Assembly (NCBI RefSeq): GCF_016862195.1
Contig: NZ_BOMM01000040.1
Location: 62,001 to 126,000 of the forward strand
Direction of reading: 5' to 3'
Source: Paractinoplanes ferrugineus
GTDB lineage: Bacteria; Actinomycetota; Actinomycetes; Mycobacteriales; Micromonosporaceae
DNA length: 64,000 nt
Numbering within the stretch: the stretch's first letter is position 1; every line of letters starts with the position of its first letter. The position numbers were made by a program, and so were the translations under genes. Under the pieces are notes generated by a model. The model did not search any database. It was given only the letters and a program-made list of their open reading frames with translations, and had not been told where the DNA came from. Positions 57,191-64,000 of the stretch are shown here, piece by piece.

Positions 57191-59913
57191 AAGCTGTCGG
57201 TCAGCGCATCGAGCGCGTCGCGCCGGTCGATGCCGAGCTTGCGGTAGATCCGGGTCAGGTGCTGCTCGACGGTGCTCATCGTGATGAAGAGCATGCTGCT
57301 GATCTCGCGGTTGGTGTAGCCCTGGGAGGCAAGTCGGGCCACCTTGGCCTCGGCCCGGGACAGCTTGGTCGCGCGCTCCGTCCGGGCCGGCGGAGCGGAA
57401 TAGGCCATTGCCACCGCGGGCTCAGCCCCGCGCCGGCGGGCCAGCTTCTCGGCGCGGCGCTGCACATCGCGTCCGGCGGCCAGCTCTCCGGCGCGCTGAT
57501 AGGTGCGGGCCAGGACCTTGAGCGTGCGAGCCTGTTCCAACGATTCACCGTGGCGCTGCAGCGCGGTGACCGCCTCCCGTAACAGAGGCAACCCCTCGGC
57601 CGCCGGAAGGGTCTCAGCCAGCACGCGTATCGCGCGGCTGCTGCTCCACGACGACGCCGGGACGAGAGCCAGATGTTCACGCGTCAACCGGCGCGCGGTC
57701 TCCGGGTCTCCCTGTCGCAGGGCGACCTCGGCCAGTTCGGAGCGCCAGGGCAGCAACCCGGGAGCCTCCATTCCCCAGGATCGCAGGATGTCGCCGATCG
57801 CCCGCAGGTCGTCGGCCGCCGACTGCGGCGCGCCGGTCGCCAACTGGTGACGCGCACGGGCGCGCAGGTGCAACAACCCGTACGGGCTGCGGAGGAAGTC
57901 CTCGGGCAGCTCGACGGTGAGTTCCGCAGCGACCTCCTCGTGCCGGCCCTGTTCGGTCAGGGCCATCATCCGGACCGCACGCGGCAGCGCCACCAGGGCG
58001 CTCCAGGGCCCGCCCCGGGCCGCCTCGATCGCCTGCTGGGCGAGAGTCTCGGCCTGGACGAAGTCGCCACGCCACAGGGCTGCGGTCGCCTGAGCCGCGT
58101 CCAGCAGCAAATGCCACTGCGGCAGATCGGATGAGCCCGCCTCGCGGACGAACGACTCGTACCACGGCTGGGACTGCTCGAAGCACTCCAAGGCCAGCAT
58201 GGTGAAGATGGCGACCTGACCCGCTTCCAGGTCGGACGCCCGGGCGACGATCCGTTGCAGCACCTCGATCGCCCGGGCAGCCGCCTGCTCGGGGCTTCCG
58301 CCGGCGAGCAGACGAGGCAGGGTGACCGCCTGGAGCAGCCACGGGGAGCGGCCGATGACCTGCTCCGGGGCCAGCTCGACGGGCGCGCCGGCCGGGGTGC
58401 CGGGAAAGACGTGCCGGATCCACATGTCACTGATCGCGTGCTCGGTCCTTTCCCGCGGTCCGGTGCCATCGCCGCCGGACAGGGCAAGAAGGCTCCGGGC
58501 GTCTTCGGCTCGCACCTGCCAGGCCATCATCCGAGCCAGCCGGGCCGGCACCTCGCCCGCGAGGCCGCTCTCGCGCACGTTGCCGGCCAGCGACGCCAGC
58601 AGATCCCCGATGCGGCCCGGTTCGGACAACCACCGCACGTCAAGCAGTCGAGCCCGGATCGCGCCCCGGGCATCCGGCGCGGTGGACCAGTCCAGCGCGA
58701 CGTTGAGCAACGCCGCGGCGGCCTCGAAGTCACGCTCTCGCAGCGCCTCCTCCGCCGCCTCGCACAACACGTCGGGCGCCCAGGACTGCGACGCCTCCGC
58801 GTTGGCCATCAGATGCCGGGCGACCACCGTCGCCGAAGCGCCGTCCTCGTGAAGCACTTCCGCGGCGCGCAGATTCAACCGCCGCACCACAGCGGGCTCC
58901 GCGGCGGCCTGGACCGCCGCCTGCACACGCGAGCGCAGGAAGTGACCGGGTGCGAGCAGGCCGATCGCGATGAGCTCGTCGAACAATTCGCTCAACCGGG
59001 CCACGGAAAAACCGAGCACCCGGCTCAGCGTCGCCGGATCACAGTGGTCGCCGAGCACTGCCAGCCCCTGGGCGACCTCCAGCAGTTCGGGGCTGTCGTG
59101 CAGATAGAGCAGATGTTGCACGGCCCGGCTGAACTCCGGCCCCACCCCCGCCTGCCACTGCGCCGCCGAGGCCGCCGTGACCAGGTCGTCCAGCGACGCC
59201 GCCAGCAGACTCGCGTTACCACCGATCGACGGATAGACCTGCCCGATCAGGGAGTTGTAGAGGTCATCAGGGAGCCGGCTGCGGAACAATTCGGAGACCC
59301 CGCCGGCTGACAACGGCCGCAGCTGCACGCGCCGGTACGGCCCCCGCAAACTCAACGACGGCGCCCTGCCGGTCAAGACGCTGCTGCGCCAGGCGACAAC
59401 CCCGAGGACCGCGCCGGAGCCCGCGAGGCGGGACAGCTCCTCGAGAAAGCGGCGGCACGCCGGGTCAAGAAGATTGGCGTCGTCCGCGATGACCGCCACC
59501 GGGGTCAGCCGGCTCATCCTGGCCAGCATCGCCGCCAGTTCGGCGGGATCGTCGTGCGGTACATCGCCGATCCGGTCGGTGATCAGGCGCCGAGCGGTAC
59601 CCAGCAGGGTGCTGGAATCGTCTGCGCGGTCACCGGAGGCGAACAGGACCTGCAGGCCGCGGTCACGGGCCATCCGGCTGGCCGCGCGCAGCAACGCCGA
59701 GCGCCCGAAGCCGGCCGGGCCGGTCACCACTGTCATCCCGCCGGTGCCGACACTGCCCTGCGCGATGGAGTCCGCGATCACCAACAGCTCGGCCTCCCGC
59801 TCGGCCAGCTTGGGCTCGAACGGTGTGGCCGGTTCCCCGACCATCTGCAGCAACTTACCCCTCTGCATTTCGGGAGCGGGTGTCAGCTCAGGATTCATGC
59901 ACCGTAAGACCAT
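57187..59913 (-). CDS. LAL-type (LuxR) transcriptional regulator
   Basis: A 908-residue large ATP-binding LuxR regulator. N-terminal ATPase: Walker A GPAGFGRSALL (the P-loop Lys replaced by Arg), Walker B VAVIADDANLLD. A long TPR-like helical middle (to about 830) follows. The C-terminal LuxR helix-turn-helix is LSRAEAKVARLASQGYTNREIS, then SMLFITMSTVEQHLTRIYRK. LALs are pathway-specific activators of polyketide and other clusters. ATG 59913 has AGGAAG about 6 bases upstream. Divergent from the operon at 60794; the shared gap carries palindromes (60563, 60704). Confidence 0.9.
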   Translation of the reverse strand: MVLRCMNPELTPAPEMQRGKLLQMVGEPATPFEPKLAEREAELLVIADSIAQGSVGTGGMTVVTGPAGFGRSALLRAASRMARDRGLQVLFASGDRADDSSTLLGTARRLITDRIGDVPHDDPAELAAMLARMSRLTPVAVIADDANLLDPACRRFLEELSRLAGSGAVLGVVAWRSSVLTGRAPSLSLRGPYRRVQLRPLSAGGVSELFRSRLPDDLYNSLIGQVYPSIGGNASLLAASLDDLVTAASAAQWQAGVGPEFSRAVQHLLYLHDSPELLEVAQGLAVLGDHCDPATLSRVLGFSVARLSELFDELIAIGLLAPGHFLRSRVQAAVQAAAEPAVVRRLNLRAAEVLHEDGASATVVARHLMANAEASQSWAPDVLCEAAEEALRERDFEAAAALLNVALDWSTAPDARGAIRARLLDVRWLSEPGRIGDLLASLAGNVRESGLAGEVPARLARMMAWQVRAEDARSLLALSGGDGTGPRERTEHAISDMWIRHVFPGTPAGAPVELAPEQVIGRSPWLLQAVTLPRLLAGGSPEQAAARAIEVLQRIVARASDLEAGQVAIFTMLALECFEQSQPWYESFVREAGSSDLPQWHLLLDAAQATAALWRGDFVQAETLAQQAIEAARGGPWSALVALPRAVRMMALTEQGRHEEVAAELTVELPEDFLRSPYGLLHLRARARHQLATGAPQSAADDLRAIGDILRSWGMEAPGLLPWRSELAEVALRQGDPETARRLTREHLALVPASSWSSSRAIRVLAETLPAAEGLPLLREAVTALQRHGESLEQARTLKVLARTYQRAGELAAGRDVQRRAEKLARRRGAEPAVAMAYSAPPARTERATKLSRAEAKVARLASQGYTNREISSMLFITMSTVEQHLTRIYRKLGIDRRDALDALTDSL

Positions 59914-60339
59914 TCGACTTCCTCACGAACGGGAAAAGGTCCTTCGTGTACACCTTATTATTGTTCTTGTTTCAAGTGTGTGACGGGCCCGACGGAAAAA
60001 ATTCCGCCTCTCGGGAACCGTAGTCGACTCGCCGAGAATGCGACCAGGCGGGATCACGAAGCACGCCGGGACGCTCACCCTCGGCGACGCCCACATACGT
60101 GACGGCCGCAACATCAGCCCCTCTCCCCATCCGGCAAACAGCCGACAAATGGCCAGCTGAACGCGCATTTCCAGCCGGTCCGACGAGGTGATGCCACTCG
60201 CGTCCGGACGGCGCCGGCCGGCCGACAGTCGCTGCCGGTAGCTGTCCAGCGGCTCAGCAGGGCCGCCGAAAAGACCTATTTAATCCGAAAATTATACCCG
60301 GAAGCCCCGAGGCGCCTGCCCGTGCACGCTCACTCCACC

Positions 60340-60366
60340 TTGACACCGGCGAACGTTACGTATATA
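60340..60366 (+). promoter_or_regulatory. Promoter-like -35/-10 pair
   Basis: TTGACA at 60340-60345 and TATATA at 60361-60366, with a 15-base spacer (17 if TATAGC at 60363 is used). It stands out in high-GC DNA. It points toward the GH3 operon, about 430 bp away. Confidence 0.4.
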
Positions 60367-60562
60367 GCGGCTCGGCCGGATGACCCGTCCTCACCCGTCG
60401 CCGACATCTAGACGAGCACGAATGCGTAACCGGCCATTGACAATGCCCTGAAACCCCCTTGCCGGAATCGTCCGCCGGAGAATCTTGAATAGACACCGAT
60501 TAACTTTTACCACTGTCGTCGAACCGGCGTCGCATAGGCGACCGGGGCATTAGGGGGGTACT

Positions 60563-60574
60563 AGGGGTGCCCCT
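60563..60574. promoter_or_regulatory. Palindrome AGGGG-TG-CCCCT, candidate LuxR-type site
   Basis: Two 5-base arms around TG, embedded in CTAGGGGTGCCCCTCG. It is about 230 bp upstream of the unknown-1 gene. PAS-LuxR and LAL operators I recall have GGG...CCC arms of this style. Confidence 0.45.
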
Positions 60575-60703
60575 CGTCGGGAAAAGGCCGTTCACCGGGA
60601 GTTCACCCGTGACCGGCCGGTCCGGGCGCTACCACCCGGCCGGATGCCCGCCCGTCGCCGCCGCGACCGATGCCCCTATCACCCCCTACCTCCGGCAACG
60701 GCA

Positions 60704-60714
60704 CCCCTAAGGGG
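60704..60714. promoter_or_regulatory. Palindrome CCCCT-A-AGGGG, candidate LuxR-type site
   Basis: Two 5-base arms around one A, in GCACCCCTAAGGGGCTGC, about 80 bp upstream of ATG 60794. Same arms as the 60563 site but outward, which suggests repeated half-sites. Confidence 0.45.
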
Positions 60715-60793
60715 CTGCAATCGCCGGAACAACAGTGCGTGAATGAAATCGGCATTACCGGGTCGAGGAGGGATTCATCATCGTGGCGCGGCC

Positions 60794-61891
60794 ATGAATA
60801 CGCACTGGGACGAGTTGGTGGTCGCGCCAGTGACCATCACGCCGACCAAGCCCTTGACACCCACCCACGTCAAAGGTCTTTTGTGGACGGACGTGCTGAC
60901 CAAGGCGAGCCGCCGGATCGGCCGCACCCGGCTGGTCTGGAATCCGCGGATGGCTCACCTGACCACTCAGACCACCGCCTTCTGGTGGCATCTCGACCGG
61001 ACCGAGCCGGAGACCGATTGGGGCACGGAGTCCGAGGCCTCGATCGGCGGCCGCTACGTCCGCTTCCACCAGGGCCGTCCCGTCGTCGAGCCGCGGCAGC
61101 TCGACCCGTATTTCGAGCGGGTCGAACAGACCGGGTGGATCCATCCGGCCGCTCGCCGACTGCTCGGAATCTGGAAAGCCCAGCTCGGCCAGCTCAACGT
61201 GGCGGATCCCGGCCTCACCGACCAACGGCCGCTGGCCGCCGGCACCGGCGAGACGCTCGACCGGCTCGCCGACCGGCGCCTGCTGATCGACCACCGGCGT
61301 TACGGCGGCCCGATCCTGCTCGACGCAGCCCGCTGGGGCATGCCCGTCCGGCAACTGGTCAGCACGGCCGGACACGCCAACTATCTGCTACCCATCCTGC
61401 GTGAGCTACTGCCGGCGATCCGGCCCGGGCGGCTGTTCGTCCTGCTCTACGACGACGGGCTCAACGCCGACTACACCATGCTGGAGCGGGTGTTGGCCGA
61501 GTTCGGGGCGACGGTCACCCGTCTGCCGCTGAGCCGGGTGCCGATCGGCGGCCGGGTGGTGTCCAGCAAGTACGGCGGCTGGGCCGGTTCCACTCTGGGC
61601 GACATCGCCGCCACCGAGGGCTCAGCCGACCGGGCCGCGTACCGGCTGGGCATGCGCATGTACTTCGTCGGATCCCTCGATCGCGGCTCGACCCAGTCCT
61701 TCCGCATCGATCTGCTGCGCCGCCGCGTCGGCCGAGCCGCCCGGATCCTTGCCCTCGGGCCGGCCTCCGCCGAGTGGCTGCCCGATCTCGGCCGGCCGGC
61801 CGGCTACGTCGACCCCCACCGGCTCACCACCGCGGTCTTCGGGCCGCGGCCGCGGGCGCTCTCCCCCGGGATACGAGGGATATTCGGATGA
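60794..61891 (+). CDS. Unrecognised biosynthetic-operon protein 1
   Basis: A 365-residue soluble protein in front of a GH3-like ligase. Segments: NTHWDELVVAPVTITPTKPL, WTDVLTKASRRIGRTRLVWN, YGGPILLDAARWGMPVRQLV, FVLLYDDGLNADYTMLERVL, RMYFVGSLDRGSTQSFRIDL and VDPHRLTTAVFGPRPRAL. The middle alternates strands and helices, perhaps a nucleotide or sugar-binding fold, but no catalytic motif is obvious and I do not recognise a family. The start is ATG 60794 or in-frame ATG 60743. It is coupled by ATGA to the next gene. Confidence 0.7.
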   Translation: MNTHWDELVVAPVTITPTKPLTPTHVKGLLWTDVLTKASRRIGRTRLVWNPRMAHLTTQTTAFWWHLDRTEPETDWGTESEASIGGRYVRFHQGRPVVEPRQLDPYFERVEQTGWIHPAARRLLGIWKAQLGQLNVADPGLTDQRPLAAGTGETLDRLADRRLLIDHRRYGGPILLDAARWGMPVRQLVSTAGHANYLLPILRELLPAIRPGRLFVLLYDDGLNADYTMLERVLAEFGATVTRLPLSRVPIGGRVVSSKYGGWAGSTLGDIAATEGSADRAAYRLGMRMYFVGSLDRGSTQSFRIDLLRRRVGRAARILALGPASAEWLPDLGRPAGYVDPHRLTTAVFGPRPRALSPGIRGIFG

Positions 61892-62607
61892 GCGGATCCC
61901 CGCAGGAGTTGCTCGCGGCCGCCGCCGTCGCCCGGCTGGAGGACGCCGCCGGCAGCGGCACCGCAGGACCCGGGCTGAGCGTCGCGGTGGTGGTCCAGGA
62001 CTTCGAGGCGGAACCCTTCTTCCGCTCGGTGATCCAGTTCGCCCTGGCCGTACCGAAGGCGGAGGGCGAAGCCTGGCAACGGGCCTTCACCCGGACCATC
62101 TTCCTGGCCGGCCGGCCCGACAGCCTGGCGCAGCGCTTCACCGCCGACCTGAACGGTCCGGCGGGGTCCGTCGCCTGGTACGGACCGGCCCGGGAGAAGC
62201 AGCTGCGTAACCTGTCGCGGATGCTGCGCGCCTTCCAGGGCGACGCACCGGTTCTTCCGCCACCGGGGAGTGTCCTCGTGCGAGCGCCCGGACCGCCGAG
62301 CGGGACCGAGCACACGGCGACGATCGCGACCAGGGACGTCAGCTTCGCCGGCTACCTGGTGCACACCCACCACCTGTTCGCCGAGGCGACCTTGCGGGGG
62401 CTGATCCGCCCCGGCGACACCATCCGCGTCGAGCACCGCGGCGAGCTCGACGGCCCGCTGATCCGGACCGCGCTGGATCCGGCGCTCGCACCCGGCGTGC
62501 AGACCCGGATCACCCATGACGGCCGCGACCCCGACCGGCTCCGCTTGTACGCGGTGCTCGTCGCGGGGAGAAAAGGAGACGAGCCATGCAAGCCGACCGC
62601 GTCCTGA
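61888..62607 (+). CDS. Unrecognised biosynthetic-operon protein 2
   Basis: A 239-residue protein. Segments: SPQELLAAAAVARLEDAAGS, LSVAVVVQDFEAEPFFRSVI, GSVAWYGPAREKQLRNLSRM, VSFAGYLVHTHHLFAEATLR, GDTIRVEHRGELDGPLIRTA. HTHH and the paired Asp/His residues could bind a metal, but this is speculative. No family recognised. ATG 61888 overlaps the previous stop, and the tail overlaps the GH3 start by 22 bp, so all three genes are translated together. Confidence 0.7.
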   Translation: MSGSPQELLAAAAVARLEDAAGSGTAGPGLSVAVVVQDFEAEPFFRSVIQFALAVPKAEGEAWQRAFTRTIFLAGRPDSLAQRFTADLNGPAGSVAWYGPAREKQLRNLSRMLRAFQGDAPVLPPPGSVLVRAPGPPSGTEHTATIATRDVSFAGYLVHTHHLFAEATLRGLIRPGDTIRVEHRGELDGPLIRTALDPALAPGVQTRITHDGRDPDRLRLYAVLVAGRKGDEPCKPTAS

Positions 62608-64000
62608 CGGAACAGCAACGGCTCCTGAGCACGCTGGAACGCCCCGAGCAGGTACAGAGCGAGCTGCTCGCCGGCATCCTCGCGACCAACCAGGACACCG
62701 ACTACAGCCGCGTACACGCATTGTCCAAGGTGGGCGATGCGGACGAGTACCGCCGGGCCGTGCCGATCCGGACCCACGAGGATCTGATGCCGTGGATCGA
62801 CCGGATGCTGGCGGGCGAATCCCGCGTGCTGACCGCCGAGGACCCGGTCATGTACTTCTCCTCGAGCGGCAGCACCGGCCGGGAGAAACACATCCCGGTG
62901 ACACCGAGCTACATGCGCGAGGTCTTCCTACCGTTCTACTACGCCTCGTTCGGCGTGCTGGTCCGGTCGATGCCACAGCTCCTGAGCTCCGCCGACGAGG
63001 TGCTCAACCTCTGGCAGGACCCGGGCTCGCCGAAGGGCAGCACCCGCGGCGGCCAGCAGCACATCGGCCCGAGCCAGGTCGACTACCAGCAGTTCGGGGA
63101 GAGCAGCGCGGCCGCCCCGGGCGGGAACGCGTCGTGGAGCCGGATCCCGCCGGAGCTGGCCGATGCGGACCCCTACGAACGCGCCTACTTCAAGCTGCGG
63201 CTGGCCGCGGAGCAGAACATCCGCCTGCTCATCGCCGTCAACCCGGCCCTGGCCGCGGGCCTGCCCTACCAGCTGGCCCAGGTGTGGCCGCGGCTGGTGG
63301 AGGAGATCCGGGCCGGCACTCTGGGCGGCCGGCCCCACGGCACCCCCGATCCCGTACGCGCCGACGAGATCGCCCGGCACGCGGCCGAACACGGCACCCT
63401 CCGGCCCCGCGATCTGTGGCCGGAGCTGTCGGCCATCGTCGTGTGGAACAGCGCGCTGGGCTCGCTCTATCTGCCGAACCTGAGCGAATCGTACGGCCCG
63501 GGGGTCGAGTTGATCGACGCACCGATCGCCTCGTCCGAGGGTCCCGCAGCCGTGCCGGTCGACCGCAGCCCGCTCGGAGCGCCGCTCTACCTCCCCGGCT
63601 GCTTCTACGAATTCGTCCCGGCCGACCGGCGCCTGACCGAGGACGCCGAGACCGTGCTGGCCCACGAGCTCGAGGTCGGCCGCGACTACCACCTGGTGGT
63701 CAGCCACCTCGGTGGTCTCTACCGCTGCGCGATCACCGACGTGGTCGAGGTGACCGGTCACCTCGGGCGGACCCCGCGCATCCGGTACGCCGGTCGCGGG
63801 GTCGAACGGCCGTTGGCCGGGATCCGGCTGACCGAGCCCAGCGTGATCCGCGCCCTGGCCGCCGCCGTCGCCGACACCGGCGCCCGGCTGCGCAATGCCA
63901 CCGTCAAGCCGGCCGGGGACCGCTATCAGGTCGCGGTGGCCGGCGACCTCCCCGAAGGCTTCGCCGCGGCGCTCGACGCCCGGCTCGGTGAGACCGCGGA
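62586..64000 (+). CDS. GH3-family acyl-acid amido synthetase (partial, cut by window end)
   Basis: At least 471 residues with no stop before the window end. The AMP-binding P-loop is YFSSSGSTGREKHIPV (about 90-105); YASFGVLVRSMPQLLSSADE follows. The second ATP motif region is NSALGSLYLPNLSESYGPG to APIASSEGPAAVPVD, and the hinge is EVGRDYHLVVSHLGGLYRCA, ITDVVEVTGHLGRTP, IRYAGRG, matching the GH3 pattern (GLYRYR.GDvv). GH3 enzymes adenylate a carboxylic acid and join it to an amino acid or amine. ATG 62586 has AAAAGGAG 7 bases upstream. In bacteria GH3 enzymes occur in some natural-product clusters, consistent with the thioesterase and LAL nearby. Confidence 0.88.
   Translation, partial: MQADRVLTEQQRLLSTLERPEQVQSELLAGILATNQDTDYSRVHALSKVGDADEYRRAVPIRTHEDLMPWIDRMLAGESRVLTAEDPVMYFSSSGSTGREKHIPVTPSYMREVFLPFYYASFGVLVRSMPQLLSSADEVLNLWQDPGSPKGSTRGGQQHIGPSQVDYQQFGESSAAAPGGNASWSRIPPELADADPYERAYFKLRLAAEQNIRLLIAVNPALAAGLPYQLAQVWPRLVEEIRAGTLGGRPHGTPDPVRADEIARHAAEHGTLRPRDLWPELSAIVVWNSALGSLYLPNLSESYGPGVELIDAPIASSEGPAAVPVDRSPLGAPLYLPGCFYEFVPADRRLTEDAETVLAHELEVGRDYHLVVSHLGGLYRCAITDVVEVTGHLGRTPRIRYAGRGVERPLAGIRLTEPSVIRALAAAVADTGARLRNATVKPAGDRYQVAVAGDLPEGFAAALDARLGETA

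Larger units (their letters stand above)
59914..60793. other. Long regulatory gap between LAL gene and GH3 operon
   Basis: 880 bp with no convincing gene. It is more A/T-rich in places than the rest (60270-60300). It holds a promoter-like TTGACA/TATATA pair (60340-60366), two CCCCT/AGGGG palindromes (60563, 60704), and several further G4/C4 runs (60551, 60672, 60681). The ATG of the first gene is preceded by GGAGGG about 17 bases away, not ideal. Confidence 0.6.

Noticed and set aside
62516..63991. 491-codon plus-strand frame at the window end
   Set aside because: Arg/Pro-rich shadow of the GH3 gene, which lies in a different frame and shows conserved ATP motifs.

Overview
The window is high-GC actinobacterial DNA with strongly G/C-biased third codon positions, many GTG starts and stop/start overlaps. 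The family content (maltosyltransferase GlgE, MatB-like ligase, XRE and TetR regulators, ClpC paralogue, LAL regulator) fits a filamentous actinomycete. Micromonosporaceae such as Actinoplanes is my best guess, from protein style only.

Positions 1-28800 look chromosomal. They hold a ThuA-domain end, a membrane pseudokinase, a PAS protein, a cyclotransferase-phosphotransferase fusion, a ClpC-like unfoldase lacking the usual middle domain, an alpha/beta hydrolase, an ECF sigma/anti-sigma pair and a malonyl-CoA-ligase-like gene with an XRE regulator. Next come an aldo/keto reductase divergent from a second XRE regulator, and a chemoreceptor-type signalling protein with a C-terminal PilZ domain. 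A TetR-controlled fatty-acid-oxidation operon follows (acyl-CoA dehydrogenase, thiolase, FadB-type fusion, CoA-transferase/racemase), with a perfect 25-bp operator in the divergent gap. Then come small catabolic and repair genes, a TetR/SDR/SnoaL-like set with its own operators, a frameshifted glgE, and a PHP-domain phosphatase.

Positions 28800-38300 are the most unusual part: a minus-strand tRNA array of about 16 genes and remnants, with an HNH endonuclease and a 43-aa protein between hairpins. The array is interrupted inside tRNA-Tyr. The 3' part of tRNA-Tyr lies at 28976-29034 and its 5' part at 36219-36243; removing 29035-36218 restores a perfect cloverleaf. That 7.2-kb insert is itself interrupted. 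Removing 30405-35767 restores, in frame, a large tyrosine-recombinase C-terminus. Both inserts start TTAACCGAA and end GGTCAA plus a hexamer that differs between the two copies. This points to a tyrosine-recombinase transposon family resembling Tn554 in design, now decayed. Cargo includes a barstar-domain protein and two unknown small proteins; a degraded barstar-protein paralogue lies just right of the array.

Positions 38500-54900 form an accessory-looking region: EAL phosphodiesterase, Mrr-type restriction enzyme, beta-propeller protein, LD-carboxypeptidase, lipoprotein hydrolase, PlsC-like acyltransferase, DinB polymerase, a MarR/SnoaL pair with an operator, a GAF-PAS histidine kinase and a secreted aspzincin protease.

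Positions 55200-64000 begin with an AlkA-like glycosylase and end in what looks like the edge of a specialised-metabolite cluster: type II thioesterase, LAL regulator, an 880-bp regulatory gap with CCCCT/AGGGG palindromes, then an operon of two unrecognised proteins and a GH3-family acyl-acid amido synthetase cut by the window end.

No rRNA, CRISPR array or replication origin was seen.
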